64,000 bases of DNA, taken from positions 8,759-72,758 of the forward strand of contig JBBQJI010000037.1 of NCBI GenBank assembly GCA_038325765.1. Reading direction: 5' to 3'. Position 1 is the first letter of the stretch. The number at the start of each line of letters is the position of its first letter. Shown piece after piece: positions 44,100-51,631 of this stretch. Position numbers and translations under genes: made by a program. The notes under the pieces were generated by a model. The model ran no database searches, was not told where the DNA came from, and saw only the letters and a program-made list of their open reading frames with translations. The stretch comes from Xiheibacterium sp038325765 (GTDB taxonomy: Bacteria > Myxococcota_A > Polyangia > Nannocystales > Nannocystaceae).

Positions 44100-44899
44100 A
44101 CGGGCGCTGCTTCCTCGTCACCGGGGCGGCGAGCGGCATCGGTCGCGCCCTCGCCGGCGCCATCGCAGCGCAGGGCGATCGACTCATCGCGACCGATCGC
44201 GCCCTGGTGCCCTTGCAGCAGGCCGCGGACCAGGACGGCTGGCCCACCGACCGCATCTGGGTGCGCCACCTCGACGTGTGCGACGCCGCTGCCTGGGACG
44301 CCGCCGTCGCCGACACTACCGGAACCAACGGGCCCATCGACGTGCTCGTCAACGTCGCCGGCTACCTGCAGCCGGGCTGGACCCACGACGTCGACGGCGA
44401 GGCCTTCGATCGCCACTTCGACGTCAACGTGAAGGGCGTGGTGCTGGGCATGCGCGCGGTGCTGCCCGCGATGCGGGCGCGGGGGTCGGGCCACGTGATC
44501 AACGTGGCATCGCTGGCGGCGCTCGCTCCGATCCCCGGCATCGCCCTGTACAGCGCGTCGAAGTTCGCGGTGCGGGCGTACTCGCTGGCGGCGGCGCAAG
44601 AGCTCCACGGCACCGGCGTCGCCGTGTCGGTGGTGTGCCCAGACGCCGTGCGCACGCCGATGCTGGAGCTGCAGCGCGACTACGAGGAGGCGGCGATGAC
44701 GTTCTCGGGGCCGCGCGTGCTCGAGCCCGAGGAGGTCGCGCGTGCGATCCTCGACGTCGTCCGGCGCCGGCCGCTCGAGCTGTACCTGCCGCGTCATCGG
44801 GGTTGGTTGGCGCGCGCCGCCGATCTCATGCCTCGGCTCGCGATGGTGCTGGGGCCGCGGCTCACCCGTCGCGGCCGCGGGCGACAACGCACCGCCTGA
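44096..44899 (+). CDS. Short-chain dehydrogenase/reductase
   Basis: 267 residues. Rossmann start CFLVTGAASGIGRALAGAIA (TGxxxGIG), NVAGYLQPG (NAG-type), the catalytic triad in INVASLAALAPIPGIALYSASKFAV (Ser, then Tyr-x3-Lys) and a PDAVRTPM segment after the active site. Classical SDR of the cytosol; it would use NAD(P)H on an alcohol or ketone. The C-terminal ~40 residues are basic and hydrophobic (LYLPRHRGWLARAADLMPRL), as in SDRs that bind membranes or acyl chains. Coupled with the MBL-fold hydrolase by ATGA. Confidence 0.92.
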   Translation: MNGRCFLVTGAASGIGRALAGAIAAQGDRLIATDRALVPLQQAADQDGWPTDRIWVRHLDVCDAAAWDAAVADTTGTNGPIDVLVNVAGYLQPGWTHDVDGEAFDRHFDVNVKGVVLGMRAVLPAMRARGSGHVINVASLAALAPIPGIALYSASKFAVRAYSLAAAQELHGTGVAVSVVCPDAVRTPMLELQRDYEEAAMTFSGPRVLEPEEVARAILDVVRRRPLELYLPRHRGWLARAADLMPRLAMVLGPRLTRRGRGRQRTA

Positions 44900-44968
44900 C
44901 CGCCGCCGCGGGGCGGGCGCCACGGTCGGATCGCCGTCGGGGGCGGACCCGCTGTCACCGCGCCGTGT

Positions 44969-44974
44969 TAGCGT
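44969..44974 (+). promoter_or_regulatory. -10-like TAGCGT before the amidohydrolase lipoprotein
   Basis: TAGCGT ends 7 bases before GTG 44982. Confidence 0.5.
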
Positions 44975-44981
44975 CCGCGCC

Positions 44982-46703
44982 GTGTCGCGCCCGAATCGTC
45001 CGCTCCTCGTCCTCGCGATCGCACCGCTCGTGATGGCATCGCTGCTCGCCGCGTGCCAGCCCCCGGCCGACGACGCGGACGACGGCGACGACACCAGCGA
45101 CGACGACACTGGCGACGAACCGGATCCGGTACAAGCGATCGAGTGTGCAGCGTATCCGCTGCCGGCGGTCCCCAGCGGGACGTGCGAGGTCACGGCGTCC
45201 GGCACCGCCGGCATGCTGCTGCGCGGCACGGTGCTGCTCGACAACGGCGTGCTGCGGGCAGGCGAGGTGCTGGTCGCCCAGGACGGTCGCATCGCCTGCG
45301 CGGACTGTGACTGCAGCGGCGCCGAGGGCTACGGTGCCGCGACCACGATCCAATGCGGCGAAGCGGTGATCTCTCCCGCGCTCGTCAACCCCCACGATCA
45401 CATCACCTTCGCCAACAACCCGCCCATCGGCGTCGGCATCGATCGCTATGAGCATCGCCACGACTGGCGGCGCGGTCAGAACGGTCACGCCGAACTCTCG
45501 GTCGACGGTGGCGCGAGCGCCGACGAGGTGCTCGGCGCCGAGCTGCGGTTCATCATGGGCGGCGCGACGGCGGCCGCCAGCGCCGGCGGCGAGGACGGCC
45601 TGCTGCGCAACCTCGACAGCGGTGGTCGCACCGAGGGCCTGCCGGGATCGGTCGCCGACTCCGACACCTTCCCGCTCGACGACAGCGATGGCCGCCAACT
45701 CGACTCGGGCTGCAACTACGGCGGCGATCCGGCCACGCCCGCGAGCATCGACGGCCGCGCCTACCTGCCGCACATCGCCGAGGGCATCAATGCGGCGGCG
45801 GCCAACGAGTTCGCGTGCACCAGCGCCGTTGGCCCCAACGATCTGATGGGGCCCCGCACCGCGCTCGTCCACGGTGTCGCCCTCGATCCGGCCGACATCG
45901 CCACGATGCAGCAGGCCGGTGCAATGCTGGTGTGGTCGCCGCGGTCGAACATCGTGTTGTACGGCAACACTGCGCCGGTCACCGCGATGGACACCATGGG
46001 TGTGCCGATCTCGCTGGGCACCGACTGGGTGGCGTCGGGCTCGATGAACATGCTGCGCGAGCTGCAGTGTGCGGACCAGCTCGACCGCGATCACTTCGGC
46101 AACCACTTCTCCGATCTCGATCTGTGGAAGATGGCCACCGCCAACGCGGCGCGGGCCACCGGTACCGCCTCGAGCCTGGGCAGCCTCGCGCCCGGGTATC
46201 AGGCCGACATCGCGGTGTTCGCCGCGGACGACGCGACCGACTACCGCGCGGTGATCGACGCCGAGGTCGACGATGTCGTGCTCGTGCTGCGCGGCGGCGA
46301 GGTGCTCTACGGTGACGACGCGCTGCTGGCACAGGCGGGGGTCGGCGGTGCCGACTGCGAGCCGCTCGACGTGTGCGGCGTCGCCAAGCGGGCGTGTGTC
46401 GCCCAGGACACCGGCGGCTCGACCTCGCTCGCGGCGGTGCGCAGCGCGATCGAGGCCCACTATCCGCTGTTCTTCTGCGGCGAGCCCGACCAGGAGCCGA
46501 GCTGCCTGCCGTACCGCGCCGGCGCCTACGCCGGGAGCACCGCGCAGGACGGCGATGGTGACGGTATCGCCGACGGCGACGACAACTGTCCCGACGTCTT
46601 CAACCCCGTGCGGCCGCTCGAGGCGGCCCAGGGCGACGCCGATGCGGACGGCGTCGGCGATGTCTGCGACCGCTGTCCCCTCGACGGCGACGACGGCTGT
46701 TGA
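44982..46703 (+). CDS. Amidohydrolase-type lipoprotein with TSP3-like C-terminus
   Basis: 573 residues. GTG 44982 gives a full signal (PLLVLAIAPLVMASLLAACQ, lipobox LAAC), with TAGCGT 7 bases upstream. An Asp-rich tether follows. The catalytic domain has ISPALVNPHDHITF (His-x-His metal site), TALVHGVALDP, WSPRSNIVLYGNTAPV, ISLGTDWVASGSMNMLRELQ (terminal Asp) and APGYQADIAVF, as in imidazolonepropionase/TRZ-like amidohydrolases. The C-terminal ~40 residues hold Asp-rich thrombospondin type 3 loops (DGDGDGIADGDDNCPDVFNP, DADADGVGDVCDRCPLDGDD). Surface-located hydrolase; substrate unknown. Confidence 0.85.
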   Translation: MSRPNRPLLVLAIAPLVMASLLAACQPPADDADDGDDTSDDDTGDEPDPVQAIECAAYPLPAVPSGTCEVTASGTAGMLLRGTVLLDNGVLRAGEVLVAQDGRIACADCDCSGAEGYGAATTIQCGEAVISPALVNPHDHITFANNPPIGVGIDRYEHRHDWRRGQNGHAELSVDGGASADEVLGAELRFIMGGATAAASAGGEDGLLRNLDSGGRTEGLPGSVADSDTFPLDDSDGRQLDSGCNYGGDPATPASIDGRAYLPHIAEGINAAAANEFACTSAVGPNDLMGPRTALVHGVALDPADIATMQQAGAMLVWSPRSNIVLYGNTAPVTAMDTMGVPISLGTDWVASGSMNMLRELQCADQLDRDHFGNHFSDLDLWKMATANAARATGTASSLGSLAPGYQADIAVFAADDATDYRAVIDAEVDDVVLVLRGGEVLYGDDALLAQAGVGGADCEPLDVCGVAKRACVAQDTGGSTSLAAVRSAIEAHYPLFFCGEPDQEPSCLPYRAGAYAGSTAQDGDGDGIADGDDNCPDVFNPVRPLEAAQGDADADGVGDVCDRCPLDGDDGC

Positions 46704-46713
46704 GCCGCCGAGC

Positions 46714-47256
46714 TCAGCCGAACACCAGCGACACGAGCCACGCCACCAAGAAGACCGGCGCGGCCACGCTCGCGACGACCAACGCACCTGCAGCGCCGAC
46801 GATCGCCCAGTCGGCGGTGCGGGCCCGCGGCTCGAGCTCGCCCTGATGGCGCTCGAGCAGGGCGAGGTTGCGGACGTTCGATCGCCACACGAGATCGAAC
46901 GCGTCGCCGACGACGGGGACCATGCCGAAGAGCACGTCGACGGCGATGTTGAGGAACATCCGTGTCACCACGACGCGTGGCACGCCGCGGCGCACGGCGG
47001 TGCGCAGCAAGCCGAGCGCGACGATGCCGGTCACCGCGTCGCCCAGCCCCGGCACCACCGCACCGACGATCGCGTCGAGGCCGATGCCGAACTTCGTGCC
47101 GGGCACCCGCACCAGATCGTCCATCCAGCGCACCATGGAGCCGACCTTGGCGACCTCCTCGGTGCGCGCGAGGTGGTGCTCGGCCATCTGCTCGGCGTCG
47201 GCGACGGAATCGAGGCGGGCGTCGTCGGCGATCGTCGACAGGGGCGCTGCAGTCAC
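46714..47256 (-). CDS. DUF4112-like membrane protein
   Basis: 180 residues from GTG 47256. After a helical N-terminal segment comes the DUF4112 pattern VRWMDDLVRVPGTKFGIGLD, AIVGAVVPGLGDAVTGIVAL, then MFLNIAVDVLFGMVPVVGDA and FDLVWRSNVRNLALLERHQG (the V-P-x-x-GD repeats with WKSNxRN). Two or three membrane helices at the C-terminus (AIVGAAGALVVASVAAPVFLVAWLV). Function is unknown; the family occurs in the inner membrane of many bacteria. It converges with the amidohydrolase gene (10 bases). Confidence 0.88.
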   Translation of the reverse strand: MTAAPLSTIADDARLDSVADAEQMAEHHLARTEEVAKVGSMVRWMDDLVRVPGTKFGIGLDAIVGAVVPGLGDAVTGIVALGLLRTAVRRGVPRVVVTRMFLNIAVDVLFGMVPVVGDAFDLVWRSNVRNLALLERHQGELEPRARTADWAIVGAAGALVVASVAAPVFLVAWLVSLVFG

Positions 47257-47360
47257 GGGGGCGAAGTTGGTGCCTGAAGGCCGCGGGTCAAGGGTCGGTC
47301 GCGGACCCCGCGGCAAGCGGGCGACGCCGCACGGTCGTGGGCGCCGCCGTGCATCAGCGA

Positions 47361-47753
47361 TCAGTACTCGTCGTTGCCGCTCGAGTAGAGCTTCTCGAGC
47401 GACTCCGCCTGATTGGCGATGGCGTGCAGCGGCAGCTCGAACTCGTCGGCGTCCATCTGGCCCAGTGGCACGTTCCACAGCACCGCGTAGTGCTCGCCGA
47501 CGAGGGCGATGAAGCCCGTCGCCAGCTCCGCGTTCTTGCGCAGCGCGACGAGGGGCGGCATCTCGCCCTCTTTGCAGAAATAGGATTTGTATTCGATGAA
47601 CGGTTGGTTGAAGGCGGTGAACGTGCGCACCCAGATCTGTTGGGTGCGGCCGTTCTCGCCGATGCGGAACACGAGCGCGAAACGCTCGGGCTCGTCCTTG
47701 GACAGGGTGTACTTGCTGCGGGCGTACTGTTGGACTTCGGACCACGTGGGCAT
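47361..47753 (-). CDS. Hypothetical cytoplasmic protein
   Basis: 130 residues. ATG 47753 is preferred over the in-frame ATG at 47795 because AGGAG lies 10 bases upstream of it. The protein starts MPTWSEVQQYARSKYTLSKD and has alternating strands and helices (RFALVFRIGENGRTQQIWVR, EMPPLVALRKNAELATGFIA, LVGEHYAVLWNVPLGQMDAD), ending in an acidic helix. This layout recalls T3SS-chaperone/YbjN-like folds, but I cannot name the family. A rare clear Shine-Dalgarno site sets it apart from the leaderless-type neighbours. Confidence 0.72.
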   Translation of the reverse strand: MPTWSEVQQYARSKYTLSKDEPERFALVFRIGENGRTQQIWVRTFTAFNQPFIEYKSYFCKEGEMPPLVALRKNAELATGFIALVGEHYAVLWNVPLGQMDADEFELPLHAIANQAESLEKLYSSGNDEY

Positions 47754-47998
47754 CTGCGACAAACTCCTGGCCCCGGACGGGGGCGACGACACCATGCTCA
47801 CACCGAGATTGCGGCGGCGGCAAAGCGTCTGCGACGAATCGGCGGGGACACCGCAGCCGCGGCGGACGGCGCGCGGCGGGGGTCGCGGATCCCCGCGTTG
47901 GGCCTCGCAGAGGCGTTGCCGGGTCCGGGTGGTGATCGGAGCCAAGTCACTGCGCCGGCGCTTGAGTGGCCGCCGGCCCTGAGGCATGACCGCCCCTG

Positions 47999-48400
47999 AT
48001 GAGCCTCGACGTCGACGGCCTGCTCCGGCGCATGGCGCTGTGGACGGCCGCGCTCGGGCTCGGCGTCGCCGGGCTACTCGGGCTGTGGCAGGGCTTCGGG
48101 ATGGCTCTGGGCATCGTGCTCGGGGCCGCGCTCGGCTACGCCAACGTGTGGATGGCGGCCCAGGCGCTGCGTGGAATCGTCGCGAGCCCGCACGAGCATC
48201 GCCCGGCCCCCGGCAGCAAATGGGCGTTGCCGGCGGGGCTGCTGGTCAAGTGGCCCCTGATCCTGCTTGCGCTGTTCGTGATCCTTTGGTATTCGCCCGC
48301 GCGTCCGGAAGGGGTTGCCCTCGGTGTTGTGATCGCGCTGGCCGCAGCGTCCTTTGCAGCACTCGTGCGGTCCAGACCATCGGGATCTGCCCCTTCCTGA
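47999..48400 (+). CDS. atpI: ATP synthase subunit I-like protein
   Basis: 133 residues with four hydrophobic helices (WTAALGLGVAGLLGLW; MALGIVLGAALGYANVWMAA; LVKWPLILLALFVILWYSP; VALGVVIALAAASFAALV), the usual layout of AtpI, and the GYANVWMAAQALRG segment between helices 2 and 3. In known operons AtpI sits directly upstream of the F0 subunits and helps c-ring assembly or Mg uptake. Here it is 13 bases before atpB. Identification rests on context and topology more than on motif. Confidence 0.7.
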   Translation: MSLDVDGLLRRMALWTAALGLGVAGLLGLWQGFGMALGIVLGAALGYANVWMAAQALRGIVASPHEHRPAPGSKWALPAGLLVKWPLILLALFVILWYSPARPEGVALGVVIALAAASFAALVRSRPSGSAPS

Positions 48401-48413
48401 GCCACAGGCTTCC

Positions 48414-49196
48414 ATGGGCGATCACGACACCTGGTACACGCTCCTGCCCGGCTGGTACGACTTCGAGCACATGTTCGAGGAGGGGCTCAGACGCGACTGG
48501 CGCGTGTTGATGTTCCAGGACACCAGCTTCACCCTCATCCACGTCATGGCGGCGCTGATCGCCGCCGTGCTGATCATCGTGGCGTCGCTGCGCTACCGCG
48601 CGAGCCTGCAGGACGAGACCCGGGGTGTCGTCCCGTCGCGCCGCTTCACGCTCGGGGCGATGATCGACGCCTTCGTCGGCGCGGTCTACAAGCTCGCCGC
48701 CGACGTGATGGGCGCTGAGGATGCCAAGAAGTACCTGCCGCTCGTCGGCACGCTGGGCCTCTTCATCTTCTGCTGCAACATCCAGGGCCTGATCCCGGGC
48801 CTGCTCCCGGCCACCGACACGCTGAAGACCAACCTCGCGCTGTCGGTCCTCGTCTTCGTCATCTACAACGTCTCGGGCATATACCGCAACGGGATGCACT
48901 ACCTGGCCCACTTCCTGGGCCCGAAGATCGGCGGCTTCCCCTGGTTGGCGCCGCTGTTTCTCATCGTCGAGCTCGCCAGCCACTTCGCGCGGCCGGTCTC
49001 GCTCGCCCTGCGCCTCATGGGCAACATCCTCGCCGACCACAAGGTGGTCCTCGCGATCGGCTCGCTCGTCGCGTTGCTGCTGCCGGTGCCCTTCTTGCTG
49101 CTCGGGGTCATGGTCGCCATCGTCCAGACCCTCATCTTCACGCTGCTCACGATCATCTACATCGGCATGGCCATCGAGCACGCCGAGGAGCACTGA
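48414..49196 (+). CDS. atpB: F0F1 ATP synthase subunit a
   Basis: 260 residues. ATG 48414 is 13 bases after atpI. The proton-channel helix reads ELASHFARPVSLALRLMGNI, with the essential Arg in the LALRLMGN context, followed by LADHKVVLAIGSLVALLLPV. NIQGLIPGLLPATDTLKTNL is the family's G-L-I-P-G block. About six membrane helices. It forms the half-channels that drive c-ring rotation in the inner membrane. An N-terminal ~35-residue section (GWYDFEHMFEEG) is characteristic of delta/myxo a subunits. Confidence 0.96.
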   Translation: MGDHDTWYTLLPGWYDFEHMFEEGLRRDWRVLMFQDTSFTLIHVMAALIAAVLIIVASLRYRASLQDETRGVVPSRRFTLGAMIDAFVGAVYKLAADVMGAEDAKKYLPLVGTLGLFIFCCNIQGLIPGLLPATDTLKTNLALSVLVFVIYNVSGIYRNGMHYLAHFLGPKIGGFPWLAPLFLIVELASHFARPVSLALRLMGNILADHKVVLAIGSLVALLLPVPFLLLGVMVAIVQTLIFTLLTIIYIGMAIEHAEEH

Positions 49197-49248
49197 CCGT
49201 CGGGCCGACCCGCATCATTTTCCCTTTGTCCATCGGAGAACACACGCC

Positions 49249-49587
49249 ATGACGAACAACACCGCCCGCATCGCCAAGCTCGCCGCCTTCGCTACCGCGT
49301 TCCTCGTGCCCGCCATCGCCCTCGCCGCCCCGGCTGCGGCGCAGCAGAGCGGCCCGAACGACGGCATCTACGCCATGACCATGGGCCTCGCGATGGGCAT
49401 CGCGGCCCTGGGCTGCGGCCTCGGTCAGGGCAAGGCCGCCAGCGCCGCCCTCGAGGGCATCTGTCGCAACCCGAACAGCGCCGACAAGGTGTTCACGCCG
49501 ATGCTCCTGAGCCTCGCGTTCATCGAGTCGTTGGTGATCTTCACCTTCGTCATCGCGTTCATGATCTTCGGCAAGTTCGGGTTTTAG
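49249..49587 (+). CDS. atpE: F0F1 ATP synthase subunit c, with signal-like N-terminus
   Basis: 112 residues, longer than the usual ~80. Residues 1-30 (MTNNTARIAKLAAFATAFLV...ALAAPAAA) look like a cleavable signal ending in APAAAQ. The hairpin follows: YAMTMGLAMGIAALGCGLGQ, GKAASAALEGICRNPNSADK (polar loop; the RNP motif is present) and SLAFIESLVIFTFVIAFMIF with the proton-carrying Glu. N-terminal extensions occur in some other bacteria's c subunits. A GGAG lies ~13 bases upstream of the ATG. No subunit b or F1 gene follows. Confidence 0.96.
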   Translation: MTNNTARIAKLAAFATAFLVPAIALAAPAAAQQSGPNDGIYAMTMGLAMGIAALGCGLGQGKAASAALEGICRNPNSADKVFTPMLLSLAFIESLVIFTFVIAFMIFGKFGF

Positions 49588-49799
49588 GTTCTAGAGGAGC
49601 AGCTCCGGCGTAGCGGGGGCTCGCGCTTTCCTTTTTCCCCCGAGAACAGCTCGGGCGAAACGGTACGCGCTGCGCGCGGATTGCCCGCCGCGAGCGGGGG
49701 GCATCACCTTGGGGCATTCGGGGATCCAGGGTGGCTCGGGGGGTGGGCTCGCCTTCGGCATCGCGGGTCGGCTTCGGCATCGCGTGGGGATGGGCGTGG

Positions 49800-49805
49800 T
49801 AGGCT
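49800..49805 (+). promoter_or_regulatory. -10-like TAGGCT before the TldD-like gene
   Basis: TAGGCT ends 8 bases before GTG 49814. In the 226-base gap behind atpE there is also a 6-bp hairpin (49639-49655) but no T-run. Confidence 0.45.
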
Positions 49806-49813
49806 GGGGGTCG

Positions 49814-51631
49814 GTGTCATCTACGCGGTTCGCCATCGCTCTCGTTCTTGCTGCGGCGTTGGTGCCCCAGGTGGCGTGCCGTACGGCGGGGCGTATCGCG
49901 CCCGATGGGACGGCGCGGGGGACTCGGCCGGGACGGCAGCCCGCGTTGGTGCGGCCCGAGCTCGAGGCGGGTGATGCGTCGGCGGTGCTCGACATCCTCG
50001 AGCGCGAGCTGAAACAGAACCTCGCCCAACTCTCGGACGACGGCGTCGACGAGGCGGCCTATTTCATCGCTTACGATCTGGTCGCGCAGGAGCAGCTGTG
50101 GATCGCGGCCGAAGAGGGTGCGCTGGTCCGCGACGAGCTCGACACCGATCGGATCATCGACGTCGATGTCCGCGTCGGCTCGCCGACGCTCGACAACAGT
50201 CACAGCCGCGACGGTGACTACGGCCCGGGCAACGGGCTGGGCTCGGGGCTCTCGGTCAGCCTCGACGACGAGGACCTCTCGCTGTCGCAGGGGCTGTGGT
50301 TGGCGACCGAGACCCAGTACCACAACGCGGTGTCGGCGCTGCGCGAGGTCGAGAGCAGCGAACAGCTCCGCTCCGAGTCCGAGGAACACCCGGACTTCTC
50401 CGTCGAGAAGCCGACGCTGCTGGTGCAGGCCGAGGCCGACCTCGACTTCACGGCCGTCGCTGCGCGTATGCGGCCGTTGGCCACGGAGATCTCGACGCGG
50501 CTGTCGTCGGATGCGCGGGTGATCGGCAGCAGCGTGTCGATGACCGCGTCGACCGAGAACCACCACTTCGTCAACTCCGAGGGCACGCGGGCGCAAAGTG
50601 GCACTGCTCGTCTTCGGGTGTTCCTCGAGGCCCGCACCCAGGCTGAAGACGGCATGCGCCTCGGCCTGACCGAGACCTTCGAGGCCCACACCCTCGAGCA
50701 ACTCCCCACCCGCGAGATCCTGCTCGCCGCCGCCGATACTCTGCGCGACAACCTGATCGCGCTGCAGTCGGCCCCGATCGCCGATCCGTACACCGGGCCC
50801 GCCGTGCTCGAGGGCCGCGCCGCCGGCGTCTTCTTCCACGAGATCTTCGGCCACCGGCTCGAGGGCCACCGCCAGAAGGACGACGCCGAGGGCCAGACGT
50901 TCACCGAGCGCCTGGGCAAGTCGGTGTTGCCGAAGTTCCTCGACGTCGCCGACGATCCGACCATCGCGATGCTCGATGGCCACCCGCTGTCGGGCCACTA
51001 CTTCGTCGACGACGAAGGCGTGACGGCGCGGCGCACCGTGCTGGTGGAGAAGGGCAAGCTCAAGACGTTTTTGCTCGGTCGCTCGCCGGTCAAGCCGTTT
51101 TTGCACAGCAACGGGCACGGCCGCCGCGAGCCCGGGTATCAGGTGGTCGCGCGGCAGGGCAACCTGATCGTGAGCTCGCGGCGCACGTTGTCGAGCAAGC
51201 AGCTACGCGCGGCGCTGATCGACGAGGTCCAGCGCCAGAACAAGCCCTATGGCCTGCGCTTCACCGACATCTCCGGCGGCTACACGATCACCGATCGCAG
51301 CGGTCCCCAGGCGTTCAAGGTCGAGCCGTTGCTGGTCTACCGGGTGTACGCCGACGGCAGGCCGGACGAGCTGGTGCGCGGGGTCGAGATCGTGGGCACG
51401 CCGCTGCAGGCCTTCGAGACCATCGTGGCCACCGACGACTCTCCGGAGATCTTCAACGGCGTGTGCGGGGCCGAGTCGGGCTGGGTGCCGGTGAGTGCGG
51501 TCAGCCCGGCGCTGCTGCTGCGCAACCTCGAGATCGAGCGCGGGATCCACCAGCGCCAGAAGCCGCCGCTGCTCACCCCACCGCCGGTCGCGACCACGGC
51601 ACCGCGTGCGATCTCCGGAGCCCGACGATGA
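49814..51631 (+). CDS. Exported TldD-like metalloprotease
   Basis: 605 residues. GTG 49814 is supported by TAGGCT with an 8-base gap and gives a signal peptide (MSSTRFAIALVLAAALVPQV) ending near a Cys, so it may be a lipoprotein although the lipobox is imperfect (QVAC). The TldD/PmbA domain has EGRAAGVFFHEIFGHRLEGH, with the HExxxH zinc motif, and later MLDGHPLSGHYFVDDEGVTA and the FAPExDxxxxxVLxxGx-type end. E. coli TldD/TldE are cytosolic and degrade unfolded or modified peptides; the signal peptide here would place this protein outside the cytoplasm. The next gene overlaps (ATGA) and encodes the partner. Confidence 0.88.
   Translation: MSSTRFAIALVLAAALVPQVACRTAGRIAPDGTARGTRPGRQPALVRPELEAGDASAVLDILERELKQNLAQLSDDGVDEAAYFIAYDLVAQEQLWIAAEEGALVRDELDTDRIIDVDVRVGSPTLDNSHSRDGDYGPGNGLGSGLSVSLDDEDLSLSQGLWLATETQYHNAVSALREVESSEQLRSESEEHPDFSVEKPTLLVQAEADLDFTAVAARMRPLATEISTRLSSDARVIGSSVSMTASTENHHFVNSEGTRAQSGTARLRVFLEARTQAEDGMRLGLTETFEAHTLEQLPTREILLAAADTLRDNLIALQSAPIADPYTGPAVLEGRAAGVFFHEIFGHRLEGHRQKDDAEGQTFTERLGKSVLPKFLDVADDPTIAMLDGHPLSGHYFVDDEGVTARRTVLVEKGKLKTFLLGRSPVKPFLHSNGHGRREPGYQVVARQGNLIVSSRRTLSSKQLRAALIDEVQRQNKPYGLRFTDISGGYTITDRSGPQAFKVEPLLVYRVYADGRPDELVRGVEIVGTPLQAFETIVATDDSPEIFNGVCGAESGWVPVSAVSPALLLRNLEIERGIHQRQKPPLLTPPPVATTAPRAISGARR

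Noticed and set aside
49639..49655. Intrinsic terminator behind atpE
   Set aside because: The stem is 6 bp and no T-run follows it; the T-rich bases lie upstream of the stem.
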